Of a stretch of 64,000 bases of DNA, positions 1-10,310 are shown one piece after another. The position numbers and the translations under genes are program-made. Under the pieces are notes generated by a model, which saw only the letters and a program-made list of their open reading frames with translations, ran no database searches and was not told the DNA's origin. The stretch is from Streptomyces sp. NBC_01288. GTDB taxonomy: Bacteria; Actinomycetota; Actinomycetes; Streptomycetales; Streptomycetaceae. Every line of letters starts with the position of its first letter. The first letter of the stretch is position 1. The DNA lies in assembly GCF_035982055.1 (NCBI RefSeq), contig NZ_CP108427.1:5207001-5271000 (forward strand). The letters are read 5' to 3'.

Positions 1-1259
1 AGTACAAGCGCACCTACACCGACGGCCCCATGTGGGCCCCGGTCACGGGCTTCGCCTCGCAGGCCTTCGGCGCGAACCAGCTGGAGTCCCTGGAGGACGG
101 CATCCTCACCGGCAACGACGACCGGCTCTTCTTCCGCAACACCCTCGACATGGTCACCGGCAAGCAGAAGTCCGGCGGCAACGTCGTCACCACCCTCAAC
201 TCCTCCGCCCAGAAGGCCGCCTACGACGGCCTCAAGAAGCAGGGCGGCAAGGGCGCCGTCGTCGCCCTCGACCCCTCCACCGGCAAGATCCTCGCGCTGG
301 CCTCCTACCCGTCGTACGACCCCTCGACGTTCGCCGGGAACTCCACCTCCACGGACACCAAGGCCTGGCAGAAGCTCCAGAAGAAGTACGACCCCGACGA
401 CCCCATGCTCAACCGCGCCCTGCGCGAGACCTACCCGCCCGGCTCCACCTTCAAGATCGTCACCGCGTCCGCCGCACTGCAGAACGGCCTGTACGACTCC
501 GCCGACACGGCCACGAACTCGCCGCTGCCGTGGATCATGCCGGGCACCACGACCCCGCTGAAGAACGAGGGCAACCTGCCCTGCAAGAACGCCACCCTGC
601 GCGAGGCCCTCCGCGTCTCCTGCAACAGCGTCTTCGGCAAGATCGGTGCCGACCTCGGCAACGCCAAGATGCTCGCCGAGGCCAAGAAGTACGGCTTCGA
701 CTCCGAGCAGTTCACGCCGATCCGCTCCAACGCCTCGGTCTTCTCCGACAACATGAACCAGTCGCAGACCGCGCTCTCCTCGATCGGCCAGTACAACACC
801 GCCGCGACCCCGCTCCAGATGGCCATGATCGCCTCCGCGGTCGCCAACGACGGCAAGCTGATGAAGCCGTACATGGTCGACAAGCTCCAGTCGTCGAACC
901 TCGACACCATCGCGCAGACCGAGCCGGAGGAGATGAGCCAGCCGCTCTCCTCGAAGAACGCGCAGATCCTCCAGTCGATGATGGAGACGGTCGTCGAGAA
1001 GGGCACCGGCACCAGCGCGAAGATCTCCGGCGTCACCGTCGGCGGCAAGACCGGCACCGCCCAGCACGGTGTCGCCAACAGCGAGAACCCGTACGCCTGG
1101 TTCCTCTCCTACGCCAAGAACGCCGACGGCAGTTCGCCGGTGGCCGTGGCGGTGGTCATCGAGGACGACAAGGCCAACCGTGACGACATCTCCGGCGGCG
1201 GTCTCGCGGCCCCGATCGCGAAGAGTGTCATGGAGGCGGTCATCGACAGCAAGAAGTGA
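1..1259 (+). CDS. pbpA: Class B penicillin-binding protein (PbpA/FtsI-like transpeptidase), 5' end cut by window
   Basis: C-terminal part of a peptidoglycan transpeptidase that crosslinks the wall outside the membrane. The reading frame is open from base 3, and the N-terminus with its membrane anchor lies outside the window. All three penicillin-binding motifs are visible in order: STFK (catalytic Ser codon at 444), SCN (618) and KTGTAQ (Lys codon at 1047). It lies 170 bp upstream of pknB in the same direction, the usual actinobacterial arrangement in which the PASTA kinase is encoded next to the elongation/division PBP. The family and the PBP-kinase pairing are known; dependence on PknB here is inferred. 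Confidence 0.93.
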   Translation, partial: YKRTYTDGPMWAPVTGFASQAFGANQLESLEDGILTGNDDRLFFRNTLDMVTGKQKSGGNVVTTLNSSAQKAAYDGLKKQGGKGAVVALDPSTGKILALASYPSYDPSTFAGNSTSTDTKAWQKLQKKYDPDDPMLNRALRETYPPGSTFKIVTASAALQNGLYDSADTATNSPLPWIMPGTTTPLKNEGNLPCKNATLREALRVSCNSVFGKIGADLGNAKMLAEAKKYGFDSEQFTPIRSNASVFSDNMNQSQTALSSIGQYNTAATPLQMAMIASAVANDGKLMKPYMVDKLQSSNLDTIAQTEPEEMSQPLSSKNAQILQSMMETVVEKGTGTSAKISGVTVGGKTGTAQHGVANSENPYAWFLSYAKNADGSSPVAVAVVIEDDKANRDDISGGGLAAPIAKSVMEAVIDSKK

Positions 1260-1429
1260 CTCCGCTCACGTCCCCTTCACATCGGTGCACGTTGCGATAC
1301 CGGTCCTGTATCGGGTGACGGGCTTGGCCAGGTCACACAGAGCCAGCCGGGTACGGTAGGCCCGGACGGCTAGCCTCCGACCGCACATCCGTGCGGGTCG
1401 GGACCGACGGAGAGGGCTGGTAGGGAACT

Positions 1430-3412
<1,983 letters not shown>

Positions 3413-3436
3413 GCGGCACACCGTTACGACATGACG

Positions 3437-3470
3437 GAGCCCCGGCACCCTCCACAGGGTGCCGGGGCTC
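3437..3470. terminator. Bidirectional intrinsic terminator between pknB and srtE2
   Basis: Perfect 14-bp inverted repeat (arms 3437-3450 and 3457-3470) with a 6-nt loop, followed by a short T-run on the plus strand. It separates the convergent pknB and sortase genes. Confidence 0.85.
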
Positions 3471-3502
3471 TTTCGTCCGTCCGGTGCGCTACGACCCCGC
3501 CG

Positions 3503-4258
3503 TCAGCGGAGCTCCTTCGGCGGTGTCCGCGCGCTGTCCACCTTGTCGACGCGGACCAGCTCGCCCCACACCACGTACCGGTACCGGGACGTGTACACCG
3601 GCGTGCAGGTCGTCAGGGTGATGTAGTGCCCGGCCTTCTTCTTGCCGGACTCCGTGGGGACCTGGGCGAGCGTCTTGACGTTGTACTTCGAGGTCTCGGG
3701 AAGGATGTCGTAGACCTTGTAGACGTACCAGTCGTCCTTCGTCTCGAAGACGATCGGGTCGCCCTTCCTGAGCTTGTCGATGTTGTGGAACTTGGCGCCG
3801 TGGCCGTCGCGGTGGGCGGCGAGGGTGAAGTTGCCGTTCTTGCCGGTGGTCGGGAGGGCGGCCTTGACGGGGTCCGTGTAGTAGCCGGCGACGCCGTCGT
3901 TCAGGACGCTCGTCTCGGTGCCCTTCTCGACCAGCACCTCGCCGTTCTTCATGGCGGGCACGTGCAGGAAGCCGATGCCGTCCTTGGTGTCGAGCGCGCC
4001 GGGACCGGTGTCCTTGTCCTTGGACCAGTTGTTCCGGACCTTGTCGCCCTGTTTGTCGGCCGTGCGGTCGGCGACGACGTTCGTCCACCACAGGGAGTAG
4101 ACGACGAACAGGCCGAGGATCAGGCCCGCCGTGATGAGGAGTTCACCGAAGAGGCTGACCGCCGTCGCGACCGGGCCGGTACCGCGGGGGCGGTCCGGCG
4201 GGGAGGCGGGCGTGTCGGTCTGCTCTTCGGTGTCGTCGGTGGTCGCTGCCACGTTCAT
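3503..4258 (-). CDS. srtE2: Class E sortase (SrtE2-like)
   Basis: Membrane-anchored cysteine transpeptidase of 251 residues that attaches LAxTG-type surface proteins (chaplins in Streptomyces) to the wall. A cytoplasmic N-terminus is followed by a membrane segment at about 34-57 and the sortase domain. Catalytic residues are His149 (in AAHRDGHG), Cys218 (in TLTTCTP) and Arg227. Its ATG lies 6 bp after the stop of the longer sortase gene upstream, so the two are co-transcribed. By order and size it corresponds to S. coelicolor SrtE2, with SrtE1 next to it; that assignment rests on synteny. Confidence 0.9.
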   Translation of the reverse strand: MNVAATTDDTEEQTDTPASPPDRPRGTGPVATAVSLFGELLITAGLILGLFVVYSLWWTNVVADRTADKQGDKVRNNWSKDKDTGPGALDTKDGIGFLHVPAMKNGEVLVEKGTETSVLNDGVAGYYTDPVKAALPTTGKNGNFTLAAHRDGHGAKFHNIDKLRKGDPIVFETKDDWYVYKVYDILPETSKYNVKTLAQVPTESGKKKAGHYITLTTCTPVYTSRYRYVVWGELVRVDKVDSARTPPKELR

Positions 4259-4264
4259 CTGCCC

Positions 4265-5377
4265 TTACTCGATGAGCGCATCCGGCTTGCCCTTGCTGCG
4301 CGGCCGTACCTCGACCATCTTGCCCCAGACGATCAGCCGGTACTTGCTGGTGAACTCCGGCGTACAGGTCGTCAGCGTGATGTAGCGGCCGGGCTTGGTG
4401 AAGCCCGAGCCCTTGGGGATGGGGTCGATGACACTGGTGTTGCTCGGCGCCGTCACGGGCAGCGTCTTCGTCATCTTGTAGACGTAGTAGGTGTCCTGGG
4501 TCTCCACCACGACCTCGTCGCCCGGCTTGAGCTGGTTGATGTACCGGAACGGTTCGCCATGGGTGTTGCGGTGCGCGGCGAGCGCGAAGTTGCCGGTCTT
4601 CGCGTCCGGCATCGCGGTCTTGAGGGTGCCCTCGCTGTAGTGCCCGACCATCCCCTTGTCGAGCACCTTCTTGTTGCTGACGCCCTCGGCGATCGGCGCC
4701 ACCACGTCCAGCTTGGGGATGTGCAGGATGGCGAAGCCCTGCCCCGGCGAGAACTCTCCGGGGGCGCGCTTCCCGCTCGCCCAGTCGTTCTGGAGCTGGC
4801 TCGCCTCGCTGCCGGCCTGCGCGTGCGCCCGTACGTTCGTCCACCACAGCTGGTAGGTGACGAACAGCAGCATCAGCACGCCGGTGGTGATGAACACCTC
4901 GCCGATGGCCCGGCTCGCGACGACCGCGGCCCCCGGCTTGTTCGCCCGCTGCCGCCGCCGCGCCTCGACCCGCGAGAGACGTGCGCCGCCACCGGACGAA
5001 GCCGATGCCGACTCCGGTGTCGCAGAGGCCTCGGTGGTCTCCTCCGCCGCCCCGCCGGCCCCATGACGCCCGTGACGCCCCTTGGCGGCCTTTCTGCGGG
5101 CCGCACGCCCGCCCGTGGGGGTTCCTGTGGCGGAGGAGGCGGATGAGGCGTCAGACGCCGATATGGACCGGCCGTGGCCCGTCCGCTCCGGCGAGAGATC
5201 CGCTATCCGCAGCGCGACGGTCTCTTCGTCGATCGGACCGTACGGCACCCCGGACGCGCCCTGAGCCTGCGTGCCGTGCCACTGGTCGAACCCGCCCTGT
5301 TCCCCGTACGACGGCTCCGCGTACGGCTGCTCCCCGTACGCGGCCTCGGACTCGCGCTCGGGGCGCAGCGCGGTCAC
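4265..5377 (-). CDS. srtE1: Class E sortase with long N-terminal extension (SrtE1-like)
   Basis: Sortase of 370 residues. The first ~155 residues are low-complexity (Tyr/Gln/Glu-, then Ser/Ala- and Arg-rich) and probably cytoplasmic. A membrane helix at about 159-178 leads into the sortase domain with His269 (AAHRNTHG), Cys338 (TLTTCTP) and Arg347. The GTG start was chosen because it overlaps the pabA stop by 4 bp (GTGA), indicating translational coupling; longer in-frame extensions would run through pabA. Role: anchoring of LAxTG chaplins during aerial growth, as known for SrtE1/SrtE2 of S. coelicolor. Confidence 0.9.
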   Translation of the reverse strand: MTALRPERESEAAYGEQPYAEPSYGEQGGFDQWHGTQAQGASGVPYGPIDEETVALRIADLSPERTGHGRSISASDASSASSATGTPTGGRAARRKAAKGRHGRHGAGGAAEETTEASATPESASASSGGGARLSRVEARRRQRANKPGAAVVASRAIGEVFITTGVLMLLFVTYQLWWTNVRAHAQAGSEASQLQNDWASGKRAPGEFSPGQGFAILHIPKLDVVAPIAEGVSNKKVLDKGMVGHYSEGTLKTAMPDAKTGNFALAAHRNTHGEPFRYINQLKPGDEVVVETQDTYYVYKMTKTLPVTAPSNTSVIDPIPKGSGFTKPGRYITLTTCTPEFTSKYRLIVWGKMVEVRPRSKGKPDALIE

Positions 5378-6012
5378 GCCGTGGCCCTGCCCACCACCGG
5401 GGCGAGCCCCACCGACCTCGCCACGGCACCCTCGTCGCCGCACTCCACCAGCCAGTTGGCCAGCATCCGGTGGCCGTGCTCGGTGAGCACCGACTCCGGG
5501 TGGAACTGGACGCCCTCGACGGGCAGTTCGCGGTGGCGCAGGCCCATGATGATGCCGTCGTGCGTTCTGGCGGTGACGTCCAGCTCGGCCGGGACCGTCC
5601 CCGGCTCGGCCGCCAGCGAGTGGTAGCGGGTCGCCGTGAAGGGCGAGGGCAGTCCGGCGAAGACGCCCTTGCCCTCGTGCTCGACGAGCGAGGTCTTGCC
5701 GTGCAGCAGTTCGGGGGCGCGGTCCACGACACCGCCGTAGGCCACCTGCATCGACTGCATGCCGAGGCAGACGCCGAAGACGGGTACCCCGGTCGAGGCG
5801 CAGTGCCGGACCATCTCGATGCAGACGCCGGCCTCCTCGGGGGTGCCGGGGCCGGGCGAGAGGAGGACGCCGTCGAAGCCGTCCTGGGCGTGCGCGGTCG
5901 ACACCTCGTCGTTGCGCAGCACCTCGCACTCGGCGCCCAGCTGGTACAGGTACTGGACCAGGTTGAAGACGAAGCTGTCGTAGTTGTCGACGACGAGAAT
6001 CCGTGCACTCAC
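5374..6012 (-). CDS. pabA: Glutamine amidotransferase, aminodeoxychorismate/anthranilate synthase component II
   Basis: Class I glutamine amidotransferase of 212 residues that releases ammonia from glutamine for the chorismate-aminating subunit in folate or tryptophan synthesis. The nucleophile is Cys82 in GVCLGMQ; His171 and Glu173 lie in HPES. No component I gene is in the window, so PabA and TrpG cannot be separated by sequence alone; the position matches the pabA-like gene of S. coelicolor. GTG start overlapping the stop of a small upstream gene by 4 bp (GTGA), and its own stop overlaps the srtE1 start. A folate-type enzyme is therefore translationally coupled into a sortase transcript. 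Confidence 0.88.
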   Translation of the reverse strand: MSARILVVDNYDSFVFNLVQYLYQLGAECEVLRNDEVSTAHAQDGFDGVLLSPGPGTPEEAGVCIEMVRHCASTGVPVFGVCLGMQSMQVAYGGVVDRAPELLHGKTSLVEHEGKGVFAGLPSPFTATRYHSLAAEPGTVPAELDVTARTHDGIIMGLRHRELPVEGVQFHPESVLTEHGHRMLANWLVECGDEGAVARSVGLAPVVGRATA

Positions 6013-6170
6013 TGGTTGTCCACCGTCACATCGTTGAAGGGCAGCAGCGGTTCGGCCCACGGGAAGACGTACTGGAACAGGATGTAGACCACGGCCAGGG
6101 CAAGGACGAGCGAGATGAGCGCCCTGACCCACACGTTGCCCGGCAGATGCCGCCAGATCCAGCCGTACAT
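6009..6170 (-). CDS. Small membrane protein, 53 residues
   Basis: Open frame beginning MYGWIWRHLPGN with one strong hydrophobic helix (about residues 14-35, rich in Leu/Val/Ala), a WAEPLLPF segment and a polar C-terminus ending VDNQ. The stop overlaps the pabA GTG by 4 bp, and the codon pattern matches neighbouring genes, which argues that it is real. No function recognised. Its position between sortases suggests a membrane partner or accessory, but that is only inference. Confidence 0.7.
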   Translation of the reverse strand: MYGWIWRHLPGNVWVRALISLVLALAVVYILFQYVFPWAEPLLPFNDVTVDNQ

Positions 6171-6223
6171 GCCGTCCCTTCCCGTCGCACCACGGCACCA
6201 GACTCACGCCGTACGTCACCAGA

Positions 6224-6922
6224 CTAACGGCGCAGCGCGGCTGGTCTCCCGGCCTCCACAGGCTGTGTGGAGTCGAGATGGGCCCAGACGATCAGCCGGT
6301 GGCTGTGCCCCCACTCCGGATCGCACGTGGTCAGCGTGAGATAGCGGCCCGAGGCCGTGTACCCGGACTTACGTGGCACAGGATCGATCACCTCAATGTC
6401 GGTGGGCACTGTTTTGTAAGGCCCTTTGTCGATCCGATACGTGAACCAGGTGGTCCCGTCCGTCAGCACCACCGCGTCACCCACGCGCAGCTCCGGAAAG
6501 TTCACGAAGGGGTTGCCGTACGTCCGTCTGTGCCCCGCCACCGCGAAGTTGCCGACCTGCCCCAGCCGCGCGGTGCCGGCGTAGTGCCCGAGCCCCTTCT
6601 TGAGGGTGCTCACGTCGGTGTCCTCAAGGACGGGCTTGTTCCACGTGAAACCAAGCCGCGGGATGTACATGATCGCGAAGGGCTTGCCGTCCTTGTACGC
6701 GGCCGGTCTCGCCGGAGCGGGCGAGGCGGCGGGCGCCGGCGCGGGGGATGCCTTGGGGTGCGCGGTCTGCTGCGACCACTGGTTGTGCAACTGGTGGATC
6801 TGGTCGCTCATCGTGCGGTCGGCCTTCACGCCGGTCCAGAACAGGACGTAGACCACGAAGAGGACGATCAGGGTGCCTACGGTGATGCAGAGTTCGCTGA
6901 CGCTCCTGACGATCACGCGCAC
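6224..6922 (-). CDS. Third class E sortase
   Basis: Compact sortase of 232 residues with a membrane helix right at the N-terminus (about 10-30), a Pro/Ala-rich spacer (58-75) and the sortase domain. Catalytic residues are His131 (in VAGHRRTYG), Cys200 in TLTTC and Arg209. Unlike the two neighbouring sortases, the residue after the catalytic Cys is Asp (TLTTCDPEW rather than TLTTCTP) and the His motif is AGHRRTYG, so its substrate range may differ. GTG start with a GGGAG ribosome site. It lies 21 bp after the DUF881 gene and 53 bp before the 53-residue gene, so it probably belongs to the same transcript. Confidence 0.85.
   Translation of the reverse strand: MRVIVRSVSELCITVGTLIVLFVVYVLFWTGVKADRTMSDQIHQLHNQWSQQTAHPKASPAPAPAASPAPARPAAYKDGKPFAIMYIPRLGFTWNKPVLEDTDVSTLKKGLGHYAGTARLGQVGNFAVAGHRRTYGNPFVNFPELRVGDAVVLTDGTTWFTYRIDKGPYKTVPTDIEVIDPVPRKSGYTASGRYLTLTTCDPEWGHSHRLIVWAHLDSTQPVEAGRPAALRR
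6638..6651. other. parS-like site, one mismatch
   Basis: GTTCCACGTGAAAC, identical to the ParB-binding parS consensus except T to C at position 4. It lies inside the third sortase gene. One strand difference breaks the palindrome, so ParB affinity may be reduced or the match may be chance. Confidence 0.4.
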
Positions 6923-6943
6923 CGGCAGCTCCCGTACGGCCGC

Positions 6944-7723
6944 TTACTCCACTGGCTTCGCGTAGTGCAGATCCACTGTGCCCGAGTACCCGGGAAGAGT
7001 CACGGTCCCGTCGTCGGTCACTTTCCAACCGAGCCCGTAGACGTCGACGTACACCTTGTAGTTCTGGATCGCCTTGGACGCCGTCAGCGCCGCCTGGAGC
7101 TTCCCCGGGTCCCCGACCGCCGTGATCTTGTACGGCGGTGAGTAGACCCGGCCCTGGAGGATCAGGGTGTTGCCCACGCAGCGCACGGCGCTGGTCGCGA
7201 TCAGCCGCTGGTCCATGACCTTGATGCCCTTGGCGCCGCCCTGCCAGAGGGCGTTCACCACGGCCTGGAGGTCCTGCTGGTGGATGACCAGGTAGTCGGG
7301 CTGCGGCTCGGGGTAGCCGGGGAGCTTGGCGGTGGCGTTGGGCGGGGCGTCGTTCAGGGTGACGGTGACGGCCTTGCCCTTGAGCCGCTGCGCGCCCGCG
7401 GTCCGCTCCAGTGCCGTGAGCTTCTTGTCGTCGGCGCCGGTACTGCCGTCGTCCTCCTTACGGAGGGCGTCGACCTCGTCGCGCAGGACCCCGTTCGCGT
7501 CGTTCAGCCGGCCGTTCTTCTGGCTGCGGGTCTGGATCAGGTCGGACAGCTTCAGCAAGGAGGCGTCCGTGCGGATGTTGGTGCCCTTGGCCGTGTCGAA
7601 ACTGGTGAAGAAGATGAGCCCCGCGAGGGCGAAGACGGCCACCGTCAGAATCCGCACGGGACGGAAACGGCGGATACGGGCGGGACTGGTACCCGTCCCG
7701 GGGGAGTCGGCAGAATTGCTCAA
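6944..7723 (-). CDS. DUF881 family membrane protein
   Basis: A protein of 259 residues with a disordered, Arg-containing N-terminus, one membrane helix (about 27-46), a coiled-coil-like segment (about 60-100, Leu/Arg/Asp-rich) and a C-terminal alpha/beta DUF881 domain. Members of this family sit beside division and cell-wall genes in actinobacteria; their biochemical role is not established. It is divergently transcribed from crgA over a short shared promoter region, a conserved pairing, and leads the sortase/pabA transcript. Confidence 0.85.
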   Translation of the reverse strand: MSNSADSPGTGTSPARIRRFRPVRILTVAVFALAGLIFFTSFDTAKGTNIRTDASLLKLSDLIQTRSQKNGRLNDANGVLRDEVDALRKEDDGSTGADDKKLTALERTAGAQRLKGKAVTVTLNDAPPNATAKLPGYPEPQPDYLVIHQQDLQAVVNALWQGGAKGIKVMDQRLIATSAVRCVGNTLILQGRVYSPPYKITAVGDPGKLQAALTASKAIQNYKVYVDVYGLGWKVTDDGTVTLPGYSGTVDLHYAKPVE

Positions 7724-7865
7724 CGTACCCTTATCTCCTTCGGCGCCGCGGAAGCACTACGCTAACGGACGCCCGGGGGAGCACTCAGTGTCCCCTTGTA
7801 CGCTGCCCCGGAGCCCGCCCCAGTTCCCTGCGCGGCCACGCAGCGCATCGACAGGAGAGACCCTC

Positions 7866-8120
7866 GTGCCGAAGTCACGTATCCGCAAGAAGGCCGACTA
7901 CACGCCGCCGCCGGCGAAAGCGGCGACCGCCATCAAGTTGAACAGCCGTGCCTGGGTCGCTCCGGTCATGCTGGCCATGTTCGTCATCGGGCTGGCGTGG
8001 ATCGTCGTCTTCTACGTCACCGACGGCTCCATGCCCATCGACAGCCTGGACAACTGGAACATCGTGGTGGGCTTCGGCTTCATCGCCGCCGGGTTCGGCG
8101 TCTCCACGCAGTGGAAGTAG
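7866..8120 (+). CDS. crgA: Cell division regulator CrgA
   Basis: A protein of 84 residues, the typical CrgA length, with a basic N-terminus (PKSRIRKKADYTPPP) and two membrane helices (about 31-52 and 62-81). CrgA interacts with FtsZ and PBPs, inhibits premature Z-ring formation in Streptomyces aerial hyphae, and is a divisome member in mycobacteria. The GTG start is set by an AGGAGA ribosome site 6 bases upstream and by the conserved N-terminus. Confidence 0.95.
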   Translation: MPKSRIRKKADYTPPPAKAATAIKLNSRAWVAPVMLAMFVIGLAWIVVFYVTDGSMPIDSLDNWNIVVGFGFIAAGFGVSTQWK

Positions 8121-8414
8121 CGGCACAAGCAGCGGTCGAAGCTGCGGCCACCACTCGGTGAACGCAGCTCTGCCCACGACTTTCCGCTGAGTTATCCACA
8201 GGCCAGAGAAGTATCCACAGCAGGCCTGGGGAAAAAGAACGACGATCTGTGGATAACCCACTGGGTGTTGACGCTGGTGTGACTGACACACTGGCAACCG
8301 CAAGCCTGTTCGCCCCCTGCCTGACCTGCATAAACACGGGTCAGCGACAGGGGGCACAGCTGTTCTCCACGGTATGCACAAGATCCGCCACGCACTGTGG
8401 ACAACGGTTTGATA
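8121..8414. promoter_or_regulatory. Four-box DnaA-binding cluster downstream of crgA
   Basis: This noncoding stretch holds TTATCCACA (8192-8200), GTATCCACA (8211-8219), TGTGGATAA (8248-8256, the same box inverted) and TGTGGACAA (8396-8404, inverse of the Streptomyces consensus TTGTCCACA). Three of the four match a DnaA consensus exactly. The cluster is about 19 kb from oriC, lies between the 3' ends of the convergent crgA and rhomboid genes, and is therefore not an obvious promoter. DnaA-titrating clusters outside oriC are known in Streptomyces; whether this is one is inferred. Confidence 0.7.
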
Positions 8415-9332
8415 TCAGCTGAGCTGAGCCGTCCTGATCAGCGTCAACACCACGACGACGACCAGTACGACCGCACAGGTGCCGTACTGGATCAGGGCCC
8501 GCCGCTCACGCGGGGCGTGCACCATCGCGTACCCGGTGATCACACCGGCGACCAGGCCGCCGACGTGGGCCTGCCAGGCGATGTTCATCGCCGGGTTGAA
8601 GGTGAAGATCAGGTTGATCACCAGGATGGCGATGAGCGGCCGGAGGTCGTAGTTGAGGCGGCGCATCAGAATCGCGGTTGCGCCGAAGAGACCGAAGATG
8701 GCGCCGGAGGCACCGACCGAGGACGCGTTCGGAGCGGCGAGGAGATAGCTGAGCGCGCTCCCCGCGAGGCCCGAGACGAAGTACAACGCGAGATAGCGGG
8801 CGCGGCCGAGAGCAGCCTCCAGGGGACCGCCGAGCCACCACAGGCTGAGCATGTTGAAAATGATGTGAAGCAGGTTGGCGTGCAGGAACATCGCGGTCAA
8901 CAGCCGGTACCACTGCCCTGCGGAGACGCCGTCGTACGGCGGCAGACCGGTGTCCGAGACCTTGCCGATCAGCTCGAAATGGTCGGTGAACCGGTCCCCC
9001 ACCGAGGACAGTTGGACCAGATAGACGGCGACGCACAGGCCGACAAGGATCTTGGTGACAAGCCGGGGATCCGACGCCACCGTGCCACCGGCGATCGTGC
9101 GCGGCTGGGCCGCGGTCGGAGCGTGCCCCGTGCCGGAACCGCCGCGGACGCACTCGGAACACTGGAAACCGACGGAGGCGCTCACCATGCACTCCGGGCA
9201 GATCGGGCGCTCGCAGCGGGTGCAGCGGACGCCGGTCTCGCGGTCCGGGTGCCGGTAGCAGACCGGCAGACTCTGGGCATCCTGGGGCCGCTGTTCCTCC
9301 GGGCCCTGCGGGCTGCCTGGCGCCTGGTCCAT
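8415..9332 (-). CDS. Rhomboid family intramembrane serine protease
   Basis: A 305-residue protein. The N-terminus carries a zinc-ribbon/B-box-like module with Cys25, His28, Cys37, Cys40, Cys45, Cys48, Cys58 and Cys61. A 6-TM rhomboid domain follows with HANLLHIIFN (His151, Asn160), catalytic Ser209 in GASGAIFG and His256 in AHVGG. It cleaves membrane proteins within the bilayer; the substrate is unknown. The cysteine-rich cytosolic head is common in actinobacterial rhomboids and may bind metal or a partner. Confidence 0.92.
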   Translation of the reverse strand: MDQAPGSPQGPEEQRPQDAQSLPVCYRHPDRETGVRCTRCERPICPECMVSASVGFQCSECVRGGSGTGHAPTAAQPRTIAGGTVASDPRLVTKILVGLCVAVYLVQLSSVGDRFTDHFELIGKVSDTGLPPYDGVSAGQWYRLLTAMFLHANLLHIIFNMLSLWWLGGPLEAALGRARYLALYFVSGLAGSALSYLLAAPNASSVGASGAIFGLFGATAILMRRLNYDLRPLIAILVINLIFTFNPAMNIAWQAHVGGLVAGVITGYAMVHAPRERRALIQYGTCAVVLVVVVVLTLIRTAQLS

Positions 9333-9462
9333 GGGGTCCCCTCAATCCTTCGTACGCAATGCACCGCCCCGCCCATCCTTACGGACGAGCGGGGCGTTTG
9401 GTTCCCGGCGGTAAGTACTGGTGTCAACCCTGGAACCCGGGCCTGTCCGGCCCTGGCCGGCC

Positions 9463-9990
9463 CTAGCGGGTCTCGACGACGACCGACTCGATGACGACGT
9501 CCTTGACCGGGCGGTCGGTGCGCGGGTTGGTGTCGGCGGCCGCGATGGCGTCCACGACCTTCTGGCTCGCCGCGTCGGTGACCTCACCGAAGATGGTGTG
9601 CTTGCGGGTCAGCCAGGCCGTCGGGGAGACGGTGACGAAGAACTGCGAGCCATTGGTGCCCGGCCCGGCGTTGGCCATGGCCAACAGGTAGGGCTTGTCG
9701 AAACGCAGGTCGGGGTGGAACTCGTCCTCGAACTGGTAGCCCGGGCCACCCGTGCCGTTGCCCAGCGGGTCCCCGCCCTGAATCATGAAGCCCTTGATCA
9801 CCCGGTGGAAGACCGTACCGTCGTAGAGCTTGGCCGCGGCCTTCTCACCGGTGGTGGGGTTGGTCCACTCCCGCTCGCCCGTGGCGAGCTCGACGAAGTT
9901 CTTGACCGTCTTGGGCGCGTGGTTCGGCAGAAGCCGGACTTCGATGTCGCCGAGGCTGGTCCTGAGGGTGGCGTAGAGCTGCTCGGCCAC
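9463..9990 (-). CDS. ppiA: Peptidyl-prolyl cis-trans isomerase (cyclophilin type)
   Basis: A cytosolic cyclophilin of 175 residues that speeds proline isomerisation during folding. Recognisable blocks are FHRVIKGFMIQGGDP (active-site Arg and Gln), GTNGSQFFVT and KHTIFGEV. No signal peptide. A GTG start was chosen for the GGAAGG ribosome site and the cyclophilin N-terminus; an in-frame extension upstream is low-quality sequence. Confidence 0.93.
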   Translation of the reverse strand: MAEQLYATLRTSLGDIEVRLLPNHAPKTVKNFVELATGEREWTNPTTGEKAAAKLYDGTVFHRVIKGFMIQGGDPLGNGTGGPGYQFEDEFHPDLRFDKPYLLAMANAGPGTNGSQFFVTVSPTAWLTRKHTIFGEVTDAASQKVVDAIAAADTNPRTDRPVKDVVIESVVVETR

Positions 9991-10310
9991 GGTCTGCCTT
10001 CCGTTGTCTTCCTGTGACCCCCAAATCCTCGCACGCTCGCTGGGCCCCGTCGTCCGACGGCCTTCTCTCGGGGCATTTCCACAGGATCCGCTTGCGGAAA
10101 ACCGGCCGAGTGGGTCCGGGACAGGGGCACAGGGCGGGGATCCGTGACATTGTCGATGACAAGCTCCCGTTCCCCCGGATTCATCCGTAATTGCACGTGA
10201 TCGTGACCCGGATGCCCGCCCTCTACATGCCCCGCGGTCCGTTGGCAGGCATGATCCGTAAATGGGTGGATAGACGAAATACCGTACCGCCACCGAGGAG
10301 GAGGAACCCC
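9991..10310. other. Divergent intergenic region, ppiA / DUF5324-like gene
   Basis: 320 bp containing the 5' regulatory regions of two divergent genes. It is less GC-rich near 10180-10300. I see no confident operator, RNA structure or extra gene. Confidence 0.4.
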
